Assembly: GCF_008329525.1 (NCBI RefSeq)
Contig: NZ_NPKQ01000009.1
Location: forward strand, 1-64,000
Source of the DNA: Tardiphaga sp. P9-11
GTDB lineage: Bacteria > Pseudomonadota > Alphaproteobacteria > Rhizobiales > Xanthobacteraceae
Reading direction: 5' to 3'
DNA: 64,000 nt
In this document: one piece after another, positions 52,219-60,878 of the stretch
Position numbering within the stretch: the first letter of the stretch is position 1
Layout: each line of letters begins with the position of its first letter
The notes under the pieces: generated by a model
The model's input: only the letters and a program-made list of their open reading frames with translations
Told to the model about the DNA's origin: nothing
Databases searched by the model: none
Translations under genes and position numbers: made by a program

Positions 52219-53196
52219 ATGACGCACTTCTTCAAGCGCGCATCCAGCGCGGTCGTCATCACCGCAGCGCTGCTGACGGCGATTGGTCCCGCGGTCGCCC
52301 AGCAGCCCTACCCGGCACAGCCGGTGCGCCTGCTGGTCGCTTTCGCGCCGGGCGGCCCCGCCGATATCATCGCGCGCATTGTCGGACAGAAACTGAACGA
52401 CCTGTGGCGCGAACCCGTCGTTATCGAGAATCGCGGTGGTGCCGGTGGCAATATCGCGGCTGGCGCGGCTGCAAGGGCCGAACCCAATGGCTATACCGTG
52501 CTGGTGACAACAAGCGCATTCGCCGTCAATCCGAGCCTGTCGGCAAAGGCCGGCTATTCGCCGGATGAATTCAAGACCGTGGCGGTCGCGGCGACCACGC
52601 CCAATCTGATCGTCGGCGCGCCGAATCTCACAGCGTCGACCTTGCGCGAGGTGATCACCTCTGCCGCCAAGGAAAACCTCACCTATGGCACTGCCGGTGT
52701 CGGCACCACGCCGCATCTGTCGGCCGAAAAAATATTCAAGCTCAACGCCAAGGCCAACATCGTGCATGCGCCATTCACGGGTGCAGGTCCCGCGCTAAAT
52801 GCGGTGATGGGCGGTCACACACCTCTGGCCAGCGTCGCCTTGCCCGCAGCGATGGAGCTGGTGAAGGGCAAACAGGTCAAGGCGCTGGCCGTAACAAGCC
52901 GCGAGCGCATGCCATCGCTTCCGGATGTCCCAACCGCGCGTGAACTCGGACTGAGTGACGACGAGGATGCAACCTGGGTCGCATTCCTGGTGTCGGCCAA
53001 GACGCCGCAGACAGTCATCGACAAGCTCAACGCCGACGTGAACAAGGTGCTTGCAGATGCAAGTGTCCGCGAACAATTCGACCGCATCGGCTTCGCGGCC
53101 GTTGGCGGTTCGGTGACCGACTCCCAGAACTATGTGCGCGGAGAGATCACCAAATGGGGCGATATCATCCGCAAGCTCGAGCTGAAGCAGGAATAG
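52219..53196 (+). CDS. Bug/TctC-family periplasmic substrate-binding protein
   Basis: Extracytoplasmic solute receptor of the tripartite tricarboxylate transporter family (Bug type), 325 aa. Signal peptide (residues 1-27, ending VAQ-QP), then the conserved YPAQPVRLLVAFAPGGPADI and NRGGAGGNIAAGAAARAEP segments. The normal partner membrane proteins TctA and TctB are not next to it, so the receptor must use permeases elsewhere or act as a sensor. SD GAGGAGGAA is strong. It is the last gene of the GntR operon. Confidence 0.92.
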   Translation: MTHFFKRASSAVVITAALLTAIGPAVAQQPYPAQPVRLLVAFAPGGPADIIARIVGQKLNDLWREPVVIENRGGAGGNIAAGAAARAEPNGYTVLVTTSAFAVNPSLSAKAGYSPDEFKTVAVAATTPNLIVGAPNLTASTLREVITSAAKENLTYGTAGVGTTPHLSAEKIFKLNAKANIVHAPFTGAGPALNAVMGGHTPLASVALPAAMELVKGKQVKALAVTSRERMPSLPDVPTARELGLSDDEDATWVAFLVSAKTPQTVIDKLNADVNKVLADASVREQFDRIGFAAVGGSVTDSQNYVRGEITKWGDIIRKLELKQE

Positions 53197-53223
53197 CGAT
53201 CTTGGCGTAGCGCCCGACGCCGC

Positions 53224-53781
53224 CTACGGATCCAGTTCGGTATCCCAATAGAGATAGTCCAGCCAGCTGCCATGCAGATAGTTCGGCGGAAACAGCCGGC
53301 CATTGCGATGGAGCTGGTGCACCGTCGGCGCGAACGCCGTCTGGCGTGGGAACATGCGCGCCTGCTGTGTCGTCATGTTGCCCTTGCGGAGATTGCAGGG
53401 CGAGCAGGCCGCGACGACATTCTCCCAGGTGGTCTGGCCGCCCTTGGAGCGCGGGACGATGTGATCGAAGGTCAGATCGTCATGCGAGCCGCAATACTGG
53501 CAGGAGAAGCGGTCGCGCAGGAAGACGTTGAACCGGGTGAAGGCGGGATGCGTCGTCGGCTTCACGAACGACTTCAGCGACACCACGCTGGGCAGCTGAA
53601 ATTCGAACGAAGGACTCCGCACCGCGTGATCGTAGAGCTCTACGATATTCACACGATCGAGGAACACTGCCTTGATCGCGTCTTGCCACGACCAGAGAGA
53701 CAGCGGGTAGTAACTCAGCGGCCGGAAATCCGCATTGAGGACCAGAACCGGCCAACCGCCTTGCGAGACATGTGCGTTCAA
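53224..53781 (-). CDS. HNH endonuclease
   Basis: Small nuclease of the HNH superfamily with an N-terminal extension. The zinc-binding cysteines are CQYC and CSPCN; the catalytic histidine is in LTFDHIVPRSKGG, with the usual WENVVAACSPCNLRKGN signature. I choose TTG 53781 as start because AGGAG precedes it; a longer frame (ATG 53829) adds a non-conserved N terminus. Length is 185 aa. Function unknown; it is a core-type protein in this group, not obviously part of a restriction system. Convergent with the Bug gene, 27 nt away. Confidence 0.85.
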   Translation of the reverse strand: MNAHVSQGGWPVLVLNADFRPLSYYPLSLWSWQDAIKAVFLDRVNIVELYDHAVRSPSFEFQLPSVVSLKSFVKPTTHPAFTRFNVFLRDRFSCQYCGSHDDLTFDHIVPRSKGGQTTWENVVAACSPCNLRKGNMTTQQARMFPRQTAFAPTVHQLHRNGRLFPPNYLHGSWLDYLYWDTELDP

Positions 53782-54002
53782 GTAACGCTCCTGACCCCCA
53801 CATATGGCTGCGAAGCAACCCGTCTCCACATACTACAGGCAGCGTGACAGGGTTGTGAAGGGCATAGGGCAGATCTTGTCCCCTCACAAAAGCGCCGTGT
53901 TGGGTCGCTTTTCTGGGAACTGCGGGTGGTCTGTCGCAGCGCCTGCCGCTAAACCCCGTGGCGCGCGCCCGGTTCGCGGCCGCAAATACCGGACGCTGCC
54001 CG

Positions 54003-55757
54003 ATGGTTCCTTCCTCCCGCTATCTCGAGGCCCCGCAACGGCTGCGTGCCTTTGTCCGCGCGCATGAAACAAGTCTTGCGATTCTGGCTGCGCTGATCGG
54101 CGTGATCGGAGGGCTCGTGGTGGCCGGCATGAGCGCTGCGGTCAGCGTTCTTCACGCGGTGTTGTTCAATCTGGAATGGGGCCAGCGGCTCTCCAGCCAG
54201 TTCTGGATCGATCCGGTACGCGCGATTCTGGTTCCCACCTTTGGCGGGCTGTTGCTGGGCGTCGCCTTCCTGTGGCTTTCGCGCTGGCGACCGGCCCGCG
54301 AGGTCGACCCCATCGAGGCCAACGCGCTCCACGGCGGGCGGATGTCGTTCCGCGGCAGCATCATCGTCGCGCTGCAAACCGTGTGGTCCAGCGGCGTCGG
54401 CGCCTCGGTCGGCCTCGAGGCCGGCTACACCCAGCTCGCCAGCGGACTCGGTGCCTCCATCGGGCGCGCCTTCCACCTGCGCCGCGGCGACCAGCGCGTA
54501 ATGGTCGGCTGCGGTGCGGCGGCCGCAATCGCCGGCGCATTCGGTGCGCCTCTGGCCGGCGCGTTCTATGCCTTCGAACTGGTGATCGGCGGCTATACAT
54601 CGGCGAGTCTGATGCCGGTCGGCGTTGCCGCGGTGACCGGCTACTTCGTTGCACATGCCTTTGATCCACTATCGCTTGGCGTCGTTGCCGGCCGATTCGG
54701 TGACGTGCTCGGCCATGATCTCGCAGTGGCCGCCCTGCTCGGCGTCTTCGCTGCGACCTTCGGCATCGGCATCATGCGCGTGGTGGCATGGACCGAAGCA
54801 CTGCTCACCAAAATCAAATTATGGCCGCCAATGCGTCCGGCGCTGGGCGGGCTGCTGGTCGGCTTGATGGCACTCCTGACGCCGCAAGTCATGGCGTCCG
54901 GACATGGCGCGCTGCATTTCGGCGGCATGACGGCCTATCCCGTCGCGCTGGTCGCCTTCGTGATGGTGCTGAAAACGCTCGCCTCGATCGTCTCGCTCGG
55001 CACAGGTTTTCGTGGCGGTCTGTTTTTTGCCACGCTGTTTCTCGGCGCGCTCGGCGGTCATCTATTCGCGGTCGGCTTCAATGCCACCGGCATCGGCTTC
55101 ACCATCGATCCCGCCGTCTACACCATCATCGGCATGAGCGCGCTCTCGGCCTCGGTGATCGGCGGGCCGCTGACCATGTCCTTCATCGCGCTCGAATCAA
55201 CCGGCAATCTCTGGCTCACCACCGCGGTACTGGTCGCTGTCATCATCTCCACCCAGATGACGCGCGAACTGTTCGGCTACTCCTTCGCCACCTGGCGCCT
55301 GCATCTGCGCGGCGAGACCATCCGCAGCGCCGCTGACGTCGGGTGGATCCGCGATCTCACCGTCAAGCGCCTGCTCCGCCCGGACGTGCCGACCGTCGAC
55401 TCCACTATGCCGCTCGACGAATTTCGCGAGAAATTCCCGCTCGGCTCGAAGAATCAGGTCGTCGCCGTCGATCCCGAAGGCCGCTATGTCGGCCTCGCCA
55501 TCGTCGCTGAAGCGCATTCACCGGATGTGGCCGCGTTCCGTCTGGACAGCCTGCTGCATTGTCGCGACGTCGTGCTGCATCCCGACATGAACATCCGCGA
55601 CGCCATGGTGGTGTTCGAAGGCGCTGAAGCAGAATCGCTGGCCGTGGTCGAGGCAGGAAGCCACCGCGTGCTCGGCACGCTGTCAGAAGCCCACGCGACG
55701 CGCCGTTATGCCGAAGAGTCCGAGCAGCGCCGCCGCGAAGCGATCGGCGAGATGTGA
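54003..55757 (+). CDS. Voltage-gated chloride channel/exchanger (ClC) with CBS-like tail
   Basis: ClC-family antiporter or channel of 584 aa. The selectivity motifs are recognisable in divergent form: GVGASVGLEAGYTQ in place of GxGxxxGREGP, and GAFGAPLAGAFYAFELVIG. At least ten helices span residues about 20-440. The C-terminal 120 residues form a CBS-domain-type regulatory region (VDSTMPLDEFREKF, RDAMVVFEGAEAESL). The replacement of the usual Arg-Glu-Gly-Pro suggests an unusual ion path. ATG 54003 chosen; no strong SD. Convergent with DUF2855. Confidence 0.87.
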   Translation: MVPSSRYLEAPQRLRAFVRAHETSLAILAALIGVIGGLVVAGMSAAVSVLHAVLFNLEWGQRLSSQFWIDPVRAILVPTFGGLLLGVAFLWLSRWRPAREVDPIEANALHGGRMSFRGSIIVALQTVWSSGVGASVGLEAGYTQLASGLGASIGRAFHLRRGDQRVMVGCGAAAAIAGAFGAPLAGAFYAFELVIGGYTSASLMPVGVAAVTGYFVAHAFDPLSLGVVAGRFGDVLGHDLAVAALLGVFAATFGIGIMRVVAWTEALLTKIKLWPPMRPALGGLLVGLMALLTPQVMASGHGALHFGGMTAYPVALVAFVMVLKTLASIVSLGTGFRGGLFFATLFLGALGGHLFAVGFNATGIGFTIDPAVYTIIGMSALSASVIGGPLTMSFIALESTGNLWLTTAVLVAVIISTQMTRELFGYSFATWRLHLRGETIRSAADVGWIRDLTVKRLLRPDVPTVDSTMPLDEFREKFPLGSKNQVVAVDPEGRYVGLAIVAEAHSPDVAAFRLDSLLHCRDVVLHPDMNIRDAMVVFEGAEAESLAVVEAGSHRVLGTLSEAHATRRYAEESEQRRREAIGEM

Positions 55758-55767
55758 CGATCCTGCA

Positions 55768-56862
55768 TCAGCCGACTGCAAACGACAGCATGTGGCCCTG
55801 ATGCGGCGGCACCCGCCCCGCCAGCGTGTCGCGATAGATTTTCTCGACGGCGACAGGGCCGCGGCTCTCGGCAATCTCGAGCGACTGTTCCAGCAACGGC
55901 AAAAATCCCGACCACGCGGCGTTGAAGCGTGTATCGATGCCGCCCGGCCCCCATTCCCTGGCGCGCTTGCGGATCTGGTCCGGCGCAAAGAACCACGAGG
56001 GTTGGGCACCGGGAAGCTCCGCATCCTCCCCCTCATCCTGATGGGTAAGCCCGACGCGCCCGCTATAAACGAGTTTGCCGCCGACGTGCCTATGCAGCCG
56101 GCCGCGCAGATCGGCATTGCCCGCCATATCGACGAAGGCCACCGGATGATCGGCGGGCAGCGTATCGATGCGGTCGTAGAGCACGACGTCGTCGTAGCAG
56201 TCGAGCGACCGCACGAAATCGGCATTCCCCGCCGAGGTGAGGCCGATCACGCGGATCGGTTTGCGCTTGCTATGCAGCAAATGCGCGAGACCGAAGGCGG
56301 TCTTGCTGGAGGCACTGGATAGAATGACGGTACGTGCACCGAAGAAGGCCTCCTCGGCGAGAAAATCATCGACCAGGAACGAGAGCATGAAGAGCGGTCG
56401 CAGCAGCGCCTGATAGTCGCCATTGCGCCCGGCAAAGGCCGGGTCATCCGTCACCCGCGCATAGGCATTGTAGACCGGCGCCACGCCTTGCCGGTGCGCC
56501 GCGCCATCGCGCAGACCGCGCTTGCTGACATCCGTAGCCTCGATCACCAGATGCGAGGCCATCGGGAAATAGCCGAACAACCGCTCACCTGCGGCGATCT
56601 GCGGATGCATCGAGGCAATCACTCTGCCGAAACCCCAGACCGGAATATTGCCGAATCCGTCAGGCGCCTTGAACAACTGCCAGTACTTCATGATGTCACC
56701 CAGCATCGCGTAAGTGATGTTGTTTGCGGTGAAAGCAAAACGCTCGACCTCGACCAGCAGGCAGCCGTCGGATAGTTCGTCCAGTCGCGGCAGCGACATC
56801 TGCACCAGCGCCGTTCCTTGAAAATCGTTCTTCACGACATTGAATTGGGTGCATGTGCTCAT
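55768..56862 (-). CDS. DUF2855 family protein
   Basis: A 364-aa cytoplasmic protein of a poorly understood family related in fold to zinc-free medium-chain dehydrogenases: an N-terminal GroES-like segment and a later nucleotide-binding-like region (TVILSSASSKTAFGLAHLL). Reaction unknown. It is monocistronic, with two palindromes upstream (56931-56959) that look like a repressor operator. Its 3' end lies 10 nt from the ClC gene. Confidence 0.8.
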   Translation of the reverse strand: MSTCTQFNVVKNDFQGTALVQMSLPRLDELSDGCLLVEVERFAFTANNITYAMLGDIMKYWQLFKAPDGFGNIPVWGFGRVIASMHPQIAAGERLFGYFPMASHLVIEATDVSKRGLRDGAAHRQGVAPVYNAYARVTDDPAFAGRNGDYQALLRPLFMLSFLVDDFLAEEAFFGARTVILSSASSKTAFGLAHLLHSKRKPIRVIGLTSAGNADFVRSLDCYDDVVLYDRIDTLPADHPVAFVDMAGNADLRGRLHRHVGGKLVYSGRVGLTHQDEGEDAELPGAQPSWFFAPDQIRKRAREWGPGGIDTRFNAAWSGFLPLLEQSLEIAESRGPVAVEKIYRDTLAGRVPPHQGHMLSFAVG

Positions 56863-56930
56863 CGTTCGAACTCCGCAGCTTTTGCTGCTGCGATCATTCC
56901 CGCCGCTAATGTCTGTTTTGCGACAGTGGA

Positions 56931-56959
56931 GTTGTTTAAAACAACGTTCGTTTCAAACG
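56931..56959 (-). promoter_or_regulatory. Tandem palindromes upstream of the DUF2855 gene
   Basis: GTTGTTTAAAACAAC (56931-56945) and CGTTTCAAACG (56949-56959) are two perfect odd-centred palindromes 3 nt apart. AAAC/GTTT half-sites like these suit a TetR-type repressor. No such regulator is adjacent, so the controller is unknown. Confidence 0.5.
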
Positions 56960-56994
56960 CGATTTAAGACAAGCCGTGTTATGCCGCCGCCTTG

Positions 56995-57651
56995 TTAAGT
57001 TGCGGGCTTGCCGATCACGCCTTCGCGCTTCTTGATGGCGTGATAGTAAGCCCACCACAGATGCGCAGCGGCACCACGCAGCGGGCGCCACGGTTCTGCC
57101 AGCGGTGCCATCTGCTTCACGGTCGGGCGTTCCTTGAGACCGAGTCCGACCTTGATGGATTCCTGAATGGCGACATCGCCCGCCGGCCATGCATCGCCAT
57201 GGCCGAGACAAAACAGCAGATAGACGTCGGCCGTCCACGGACCGATGCCGTGCAATGCGATCAGCGTGTTATGCGCAGCATCGGCGTCTTCCTCGGCGAG
57301 CACATCGAGGTTCAACCGCTCCTCGACGAGTTCGCGCGCCAGCGCTTTCAGCGTCTTGATCTTCGCCGCCGACAGGCCAAGCCGACCCAGGCGATCGGTG
57401 CGCGCCTTGCGGATGGCGTGATGATCGAACGGCGAGAAAGCACCGGAGACGCGGCCCCAGATCGCCGAGGCCGATGCCACCGAGACCTGCTGCCCGCAGA
57501 TGATCTGAGCCAGTCCTTCAAAGCCCGGGGCTCGCTGGCGCAGCGCCGGCATCCCTGCCATGGCCAGGATCGGCTGCAGGCGCGGATCGCGCTTCACCAA
57601 CTCCATAATGGCGTCGTCGAGCACGGACTGATCGGTGAGATGAACGGTCAT
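56995..57651 (-). CDS. alkA: DNA-3-methyladenine glycosylase II (AlkA family)
   Basis: Base-excision repair glycosylase removing alkylated purines. The helix-hairpin-helix GPD signature is present: LHGIGPWTADVYLLF followed by AGDVAIQ with the catalytic aspartate. Length is 218 aa, shorter than E. coli AlkA because it lacks the N-terminal domain. Start chosen at MTVHLTD (57651); an ATG three codons earlier is possible. Convergent gene arrangement is absent: it lies behind a divergent small protein gene at 57786. Confidence 0.9.
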   Translation of the reverse strand: MTVHLTDQSVLDDAIMELVKRDPRLQPILAMAGMPALRQRAPGFEGLAQIICGQQVSVASASAIWGRVSGAFSPFDHHAIRKARTDRLGRLGLSAAKIKTLKALARELVEERLNLDVLAEEDADAAHNTLIALHGIGPWTADVYLLFCLGHGDAWPAGDVAIQESIKVGLGLKERPTVKQMAPLAEPWRPLRGAAAHLWWAYYHAIKKREGVIGKPAT

Positions 57652-57785
57652 AATTCCCAAGGATCACCACGGCGTGACTGCAAGATCAATGCTGGCAATG
57701 AATACGCTGCGGCAATAGCGCACCATGCAACCTGGAACCAAAGCCCCGGATGTCGCGTTGTTTGCGTTCAATGGAGGCTACCGCC

Positions 57786-58001
57786 ATGCGGACGTTTTTT
57801 GGAATGATCCTGGGTGCGCTGATCCTGGGCATCGGCGTTTACATTTACGATTCGATGTCGACATCGTCTGTGGCGAACGGCCAGACGGCGCAGGAGCGAC
57901 GAACCATCGTCAACTGGGACGTGGCCGCCAATGAATGGGAAGCGCTAAAAACGCGCACCAAGCAGGATTGGGCCAAACTGACCTCGCAAGTGAAGTCGTA
58001 A
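57786..58001 (+). CDS. Small membrane-anchored protein, unknown
   Basis: A 71-aa protein with one N-terminal helix (FFGMILGALILGIGVYIYD) and a polar C-terminal region rich in Asp/Trp/Lys (NWDVAANEWEALKTRTKQDW). GGAGG lies about 9 nt before the ATG. It ends just before a strong bidirectional terminator. I do not recognise the family beyond general resemblance to conserved alphaproteobacterial small hypothetical proteins. It is divergent from alkA. Confidence 0.7.
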   Translation: MRTFFGMILGALILGIGVYIYDSMSTSSVANGQTAQERRTIVNWDVAANEWEALKTRTKQDWAKLTSQVKS

Positions 58002-58041
58002 GACGACACATCGCCAACAAAAAGGCCCGCTGAAGCCGGCC

Positions 58042-58075
58042 AAAAGCGCCCTCGCTCATGAGCGAGGGCGCTTTT
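58042..58075. terminator. Strong bidirectional terminator
   Basis: A 15-bp perfect inverted repeat: arms AAAAGCGCCCTCGCT and AGCGAGGGCGCTTTT with a CATG loop, flanked by A and T tracts on both sides. It serves the small protein gene on plus and the DsbA gene on minus. Confidence 0.92.
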
Positions 58076-58095
58076 CCGTCTTGAATGTGCCGGCT

Positions 58096-58773
58096 TTACT
58101 TCTTCGCAGCCGCGGCTTTGCGCGCATCGGCGATCGCGAGAACAAACTGTTCTTTGGTGATCGGGCCGGGAATGCGGAACTTGCCGACGATGAAGGACGG
58201 CGTGCCATTGAAGCCGAAAGCCGTTGCCTGCTCATCGATCTGCTTCAGCTTGGCGACGATCGCATCCTGATTTTTCTGCAGATCGGCGACGGCGCGATCC
58301 ACGTCGATGCCGGCCTTTGCGAGCCGGTCACGAGCAATCGCTTCGGTCAGTTTGGTATCGAGGCTGATCAGGGCGTCCTGCGCCTCGATGAACTTGTTCT
58401 GGTATCTGGCAGCGAGCACGAGACGGGCCGCATAGACGGATACCGGCCCCAGGATCGGCCAATCCTTCGACACCAGGCGAACCTTGCCGTCTTCCTTCAC
58501 CAAGGCGCGCAGATCGGGCGCGATCTTGCGGCAATAGGGACACTGATAATCGAAAAATTCGACAATGGTAATGTCACCCTTCGGATTGCCCGCAGCTGGG
58601 ATATCCGGATCGCGCAGCACCGCGGCTTCGTTCAACACATCCTGATCCTTGGTAGCTCCGGCCGCCGCGAGCACCTTGCCGGATGCACCGAGCAGCATGG
58701 CACCGCCGAAAAGCCCGAGCGCAGCGCGGCGCGTCGTGGCGGTCTTCGAGCTATCGCGGGTTGCGGCGGTCAT
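58096..58773 (-). CDS. DsbA family thioredoxin-like protein with Tat-type signal
   Basis: Periplasmic disulfide oxidoreductase of 225 aa. The signal contains a twin-arginine (R15-R16, TRRAALG) followed by a hydrophobic stretch, suggesting Tat export. The thioredoxin fold has active site FFDYQCPYC (C78, C81) and cis-proline in GTPSF, typical of the Com1/DsbA-like group. It probably introduces or shuffles disulfides together with DsbB (63.1 kb). Its promoter region borders the TauE gene, and a terminator lies downstream. Confidence 0.9.
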   Translation of the reverse strand: MTAATRDSSKTATTRRAALGLFGGAMLLGASGKVLAAAGATKDQDVLNEAAVLRDPDIPAAGNPKGDITIVEFFDYQCPYCRKIAPDLRALVKEDGKVRLVSKDWPILGPVSVYAARLVLAARYQNKFIEAQDALISLDTKLTEAIARDRLAKAGIDVDRAVADLQKNQDAIVAKLKQIDEQATAFGFNGTPSFIVGKFRIPGPITKEQFVLAIADARKAAAAKK

Positions 58774-58806
58774 GATGTTCTCCGAAGACGCATCATGCGC
58801 CAGCGC

Positions 58807-59586
58807 TCAGGTAATGTAGATGTTGCGGGCCAACATATAGAGCGCCACAACGATAATGATAGACGCAAAAACGGTATTCAACGCGCCGCGCCGCAGCGAC
58901 AGATGCTGCGCCAGACTGGTTCCCACCAGTCCACCGAGCAACCCGCCGAGAATGAACACCAGCGCGAGTTTCCAGGAGATCAGCCCGGACCAGGCATAGC
59001 TCGATGCCGTGGTGAGACCGAAGGCGGTGACCGCCACCAGCGACGACGAGATCGCACTCATGATCGACATGCCCGTGGCCGCCATCAGCGCCGGCACGAT
59101 CAGAAAGCCACCACCAATCCCGAAGAAACCGGACAGCGCACCGGTGACAAGACCCAGCGCAAGCAGCGAAGGCGTGTTCGACATGCTGATCTCGACGCGG
59201 TGCTCGCCGACATGGGCCCGCGTCTTCAGCATCAGCACGGCAATCACCAGCATCAGGACCGCGAACAGCGCCAGCAGATTCTGCCCGTCCACCCGCTTGC
59301 CGAGGATGGAACCTCCGAGCGCACCGGCGATTCCTGCGGCGGCAAACACCAGCGCGCAGGACCAGTGCACATTGCCGCCACGCGCATGATTGCCGAGATT
59401 GACCGCCGCATTGGCCGCGACCGCAATGGCGCTGGTGCCGATGGCGACATGCGGCTCAGGCACACCGACGACATAGACCATCAGCGGCACAGCGAGAATC
59501 GAGCCGCCGCCACCAACCAGGCCGAGCGAGAAGCCGACCAGTGCGCCCGAAGCCAGGCCGAGCGCCCCTTGCATCACAGTAATCAT
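58807..59586 (-). CDS. Sulfite exporter TauE/SafE family protein
   Basis: Inner-membrane permease of the TauE/SafE family, about 259 aa with 7-8 helices. GLVGGGGSILAVPLMVY and FFGIGGGFLIVPALM are the two GGG-I-VP repeats that define the family. Likely substrates are sulfite, sulfoacetate or other organosulfur anions, but this cannot be resolved. The start at ATG 59586 is chosen; an ATG at 59646 would add 20 residues of hydrophilic sequence. It is followed 33 nt later by the DsbA gene on the same strand. Confidence 0.87.
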   Translation of the reverse strand: MITVMQGALGLASGALVGFSLGLVGGGGSILAVPLMVYVVGVPEPHVAIGTSAIAVAANAAVNLGNHARGGNVHWSCALVFAAAGIAGALGGSILGKRVDGQNLLALFAVLMLVIAVLMLKTRAHVGEHRVEISMSNTPSLLALGLVTGALSGFFGIGGGFLIVPALMAATGMSIMSAISSSLVAVTAFGLTTASSYAWSGLISWKLALVFILGGLLGGLVGTSLAQHLSLRRGALNTVFASIIIVVALYMLARNIYIT

Positions 59587-59694
59587 GAACGGCCGATTCT
59601 CGTTGACGACGACACGACCATAATGGCCTTTTTGGCCCGGCTCCATGCAGTCAGCATCACAAATCCACTTGCCGGGAAAACGCTGTCGTGACCA

Positions 59695-60417
59695 TCAGCG
59701 CACCAGAAGGGTGACGGCGAGCGGCACCAGCAGGGAGGTCACCAGCGCATTCAGGCTCATGGCAATGCCGGCAAAGACGCCGGCCACGGCATCCACCTGA
59801 AATGCCCGGGCAGTCCCGATGCCGTGCGACGCCAACCCGACAGCAAAGCCGCGCGCGCGATAATCGGTGATGCCCATGCGGTTCATCATCGGCGTGACGA
59901 TGATCGCGCCCATGATGCCGGTCAGCACCACCGCCACCGCGGTCAGCGATGCGTCAGCGCCGAGCGACTCGCTGATGCCCATAGCGACGCCGGCGGTGAC
60001 CGACTTCGGCGCCAGCGACAACACGACATTTTGCGGCAGGCCGAAGGCCTTTGCCAGCAACACGACCGAGACGATCGCCGTGGCACAGCCGACCACCAGC
60101 GCAGCCAGCATCGGCACGATCGCTGCCGCCACGATCTTGCGATTCTCATAGAGTGGTACGGCCAGCGCCACCGTCGCCGGACCGAGCAGGAAGTGCACGA
60201 ATTGCGCACCGCTGAAATAGGTCGTGTAGGACGTCCCGGTCAGCAGCAGGAACACGGCGATGATCCACATCGAGTGGAACACCGGATTGGCGAACGGATG
60301 CCGGCCGGTCGCCAGCGACAGCGCATCCGCCGTCGCATAGACCAGCAGCGTCACGGTCAGCCACAGCAGCGGCTGCTGCGAGAGATAGACCCAGAGTGAG
60401 AATGGATTGGCGGTCAT
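59695..60417 (-). CDS. lrgB: LrgB family protein
   Basis: Polytopic inner-membrane protein of the CidB/LrgB family, 240 aa, 6-7 helices. LALAPKSVTAGVAM-like motif appears as LSLAPKSVTAGVAMGISES, which is diagnostic. In other bacteria LrgAB modulates murein hydrolase activity, export of small metabolites such as pyruvate, and overflow metabolism. Its ATG overlaps the lrgA stop by 4 nt (ATGA), so translation is coupled. Confidence 0.92.
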   Translation of the reverse strand: MTANPFSLWVYLSQQPLLWLTVTLLVYATADALSLATGRHPFANPVFHSMWIIAVFLLLTGTSYTTYFSGAQFVHFLLGPATVALAVPLYENRKIVAAAIVPMLAALVVGCATAIVSVVLLAKAFGLPQNVVLSLAPKSVTAGVAMGISESLGADASLTAVAVVLTGIMGAIIVTPMMNRMGITDYRARGFAVGLASHGIGTARAFQVDAVAGVFAGIAMSLNALVTSLLVPLAVTLLVR

Positions 60418-60800
60418 GACACGCTGCGCCCGCGCGTCATGACCCGGCTGATGATGAGGAATGTCACCACCGTCACCAGCAGCGTGATCACAACCGAGAT
60501 CGCCAGAACGCCGACGATGGCGGTGCCATGCTCGGCCAGCAGATCGAGCTTCTGCACCACGCCGACACCGGCGGGAATGAACATCAGCGACAGATGCGCG
60601 AGCAGGCCCTTGGCGGCATTTTCCACGCCGCCGCCCTGCAGCGGCCCTTGCGCGAACAGCACGGCGCGGTCCCGCAGCAACAGCAGAACGAGCAACAACA
60701 ACATGCCCAGCACCGGACCGGGCACCGGCCATGCAAAGGCACGGACGGCAATCTCGCCGGCAAGCTGGCACAGCAGGATCAGGGACAGACTGGCAATCAT
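60414..60800 (-). CDS. lrgA: CidA/LrgA family protein
   Basis: Holin-like membrane protein of 128 aa with four helices. PVPGPVLGMLLLL and LLAHLSLMFIPAGVGVV are the family motifs. It forms a complex with LrgB. Head gene of the lrgAB operon; the promoter lies in the roughly 80 nt before the upstream PsiF-like gene. Direct control is unknown as no LytTR or CidR regulator is adjacent. Confidence 0.9.
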   Translation of the reverse strand: MIASLSLILLCQLAGEIAVRAFAWPVPGPVLGMLLLLVLLLLRDRAVLFAQGPLQGGGVENAAKGLLAHLSLMFIPAGVGVVQKLDLLAEHGTAIVGVLAISVVITLLVTVVTFLIISRVMTRGRSVS

Positions 60801-60878
60801 GGGGACTCCGCGGGTGACGGATTGTTATCGCCCGCGAAGCAAGTGATGTCGATCAACCCCAGCGCGCGGCTGACGCGA

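Noticed and set aside
51133-52767. A 544-codon minus-strand frame
   Set aside because: Antisense to the FAH, deacetylase and Bug genes, with no recognisable motifs and typical high-GC shadow composition.
58081-59691. A 536-codon plus-strand frame rich in Arg and His
   Set aside because: Antisense to the DsbA and TauE genes, which have clear family motifs and signal sequences.
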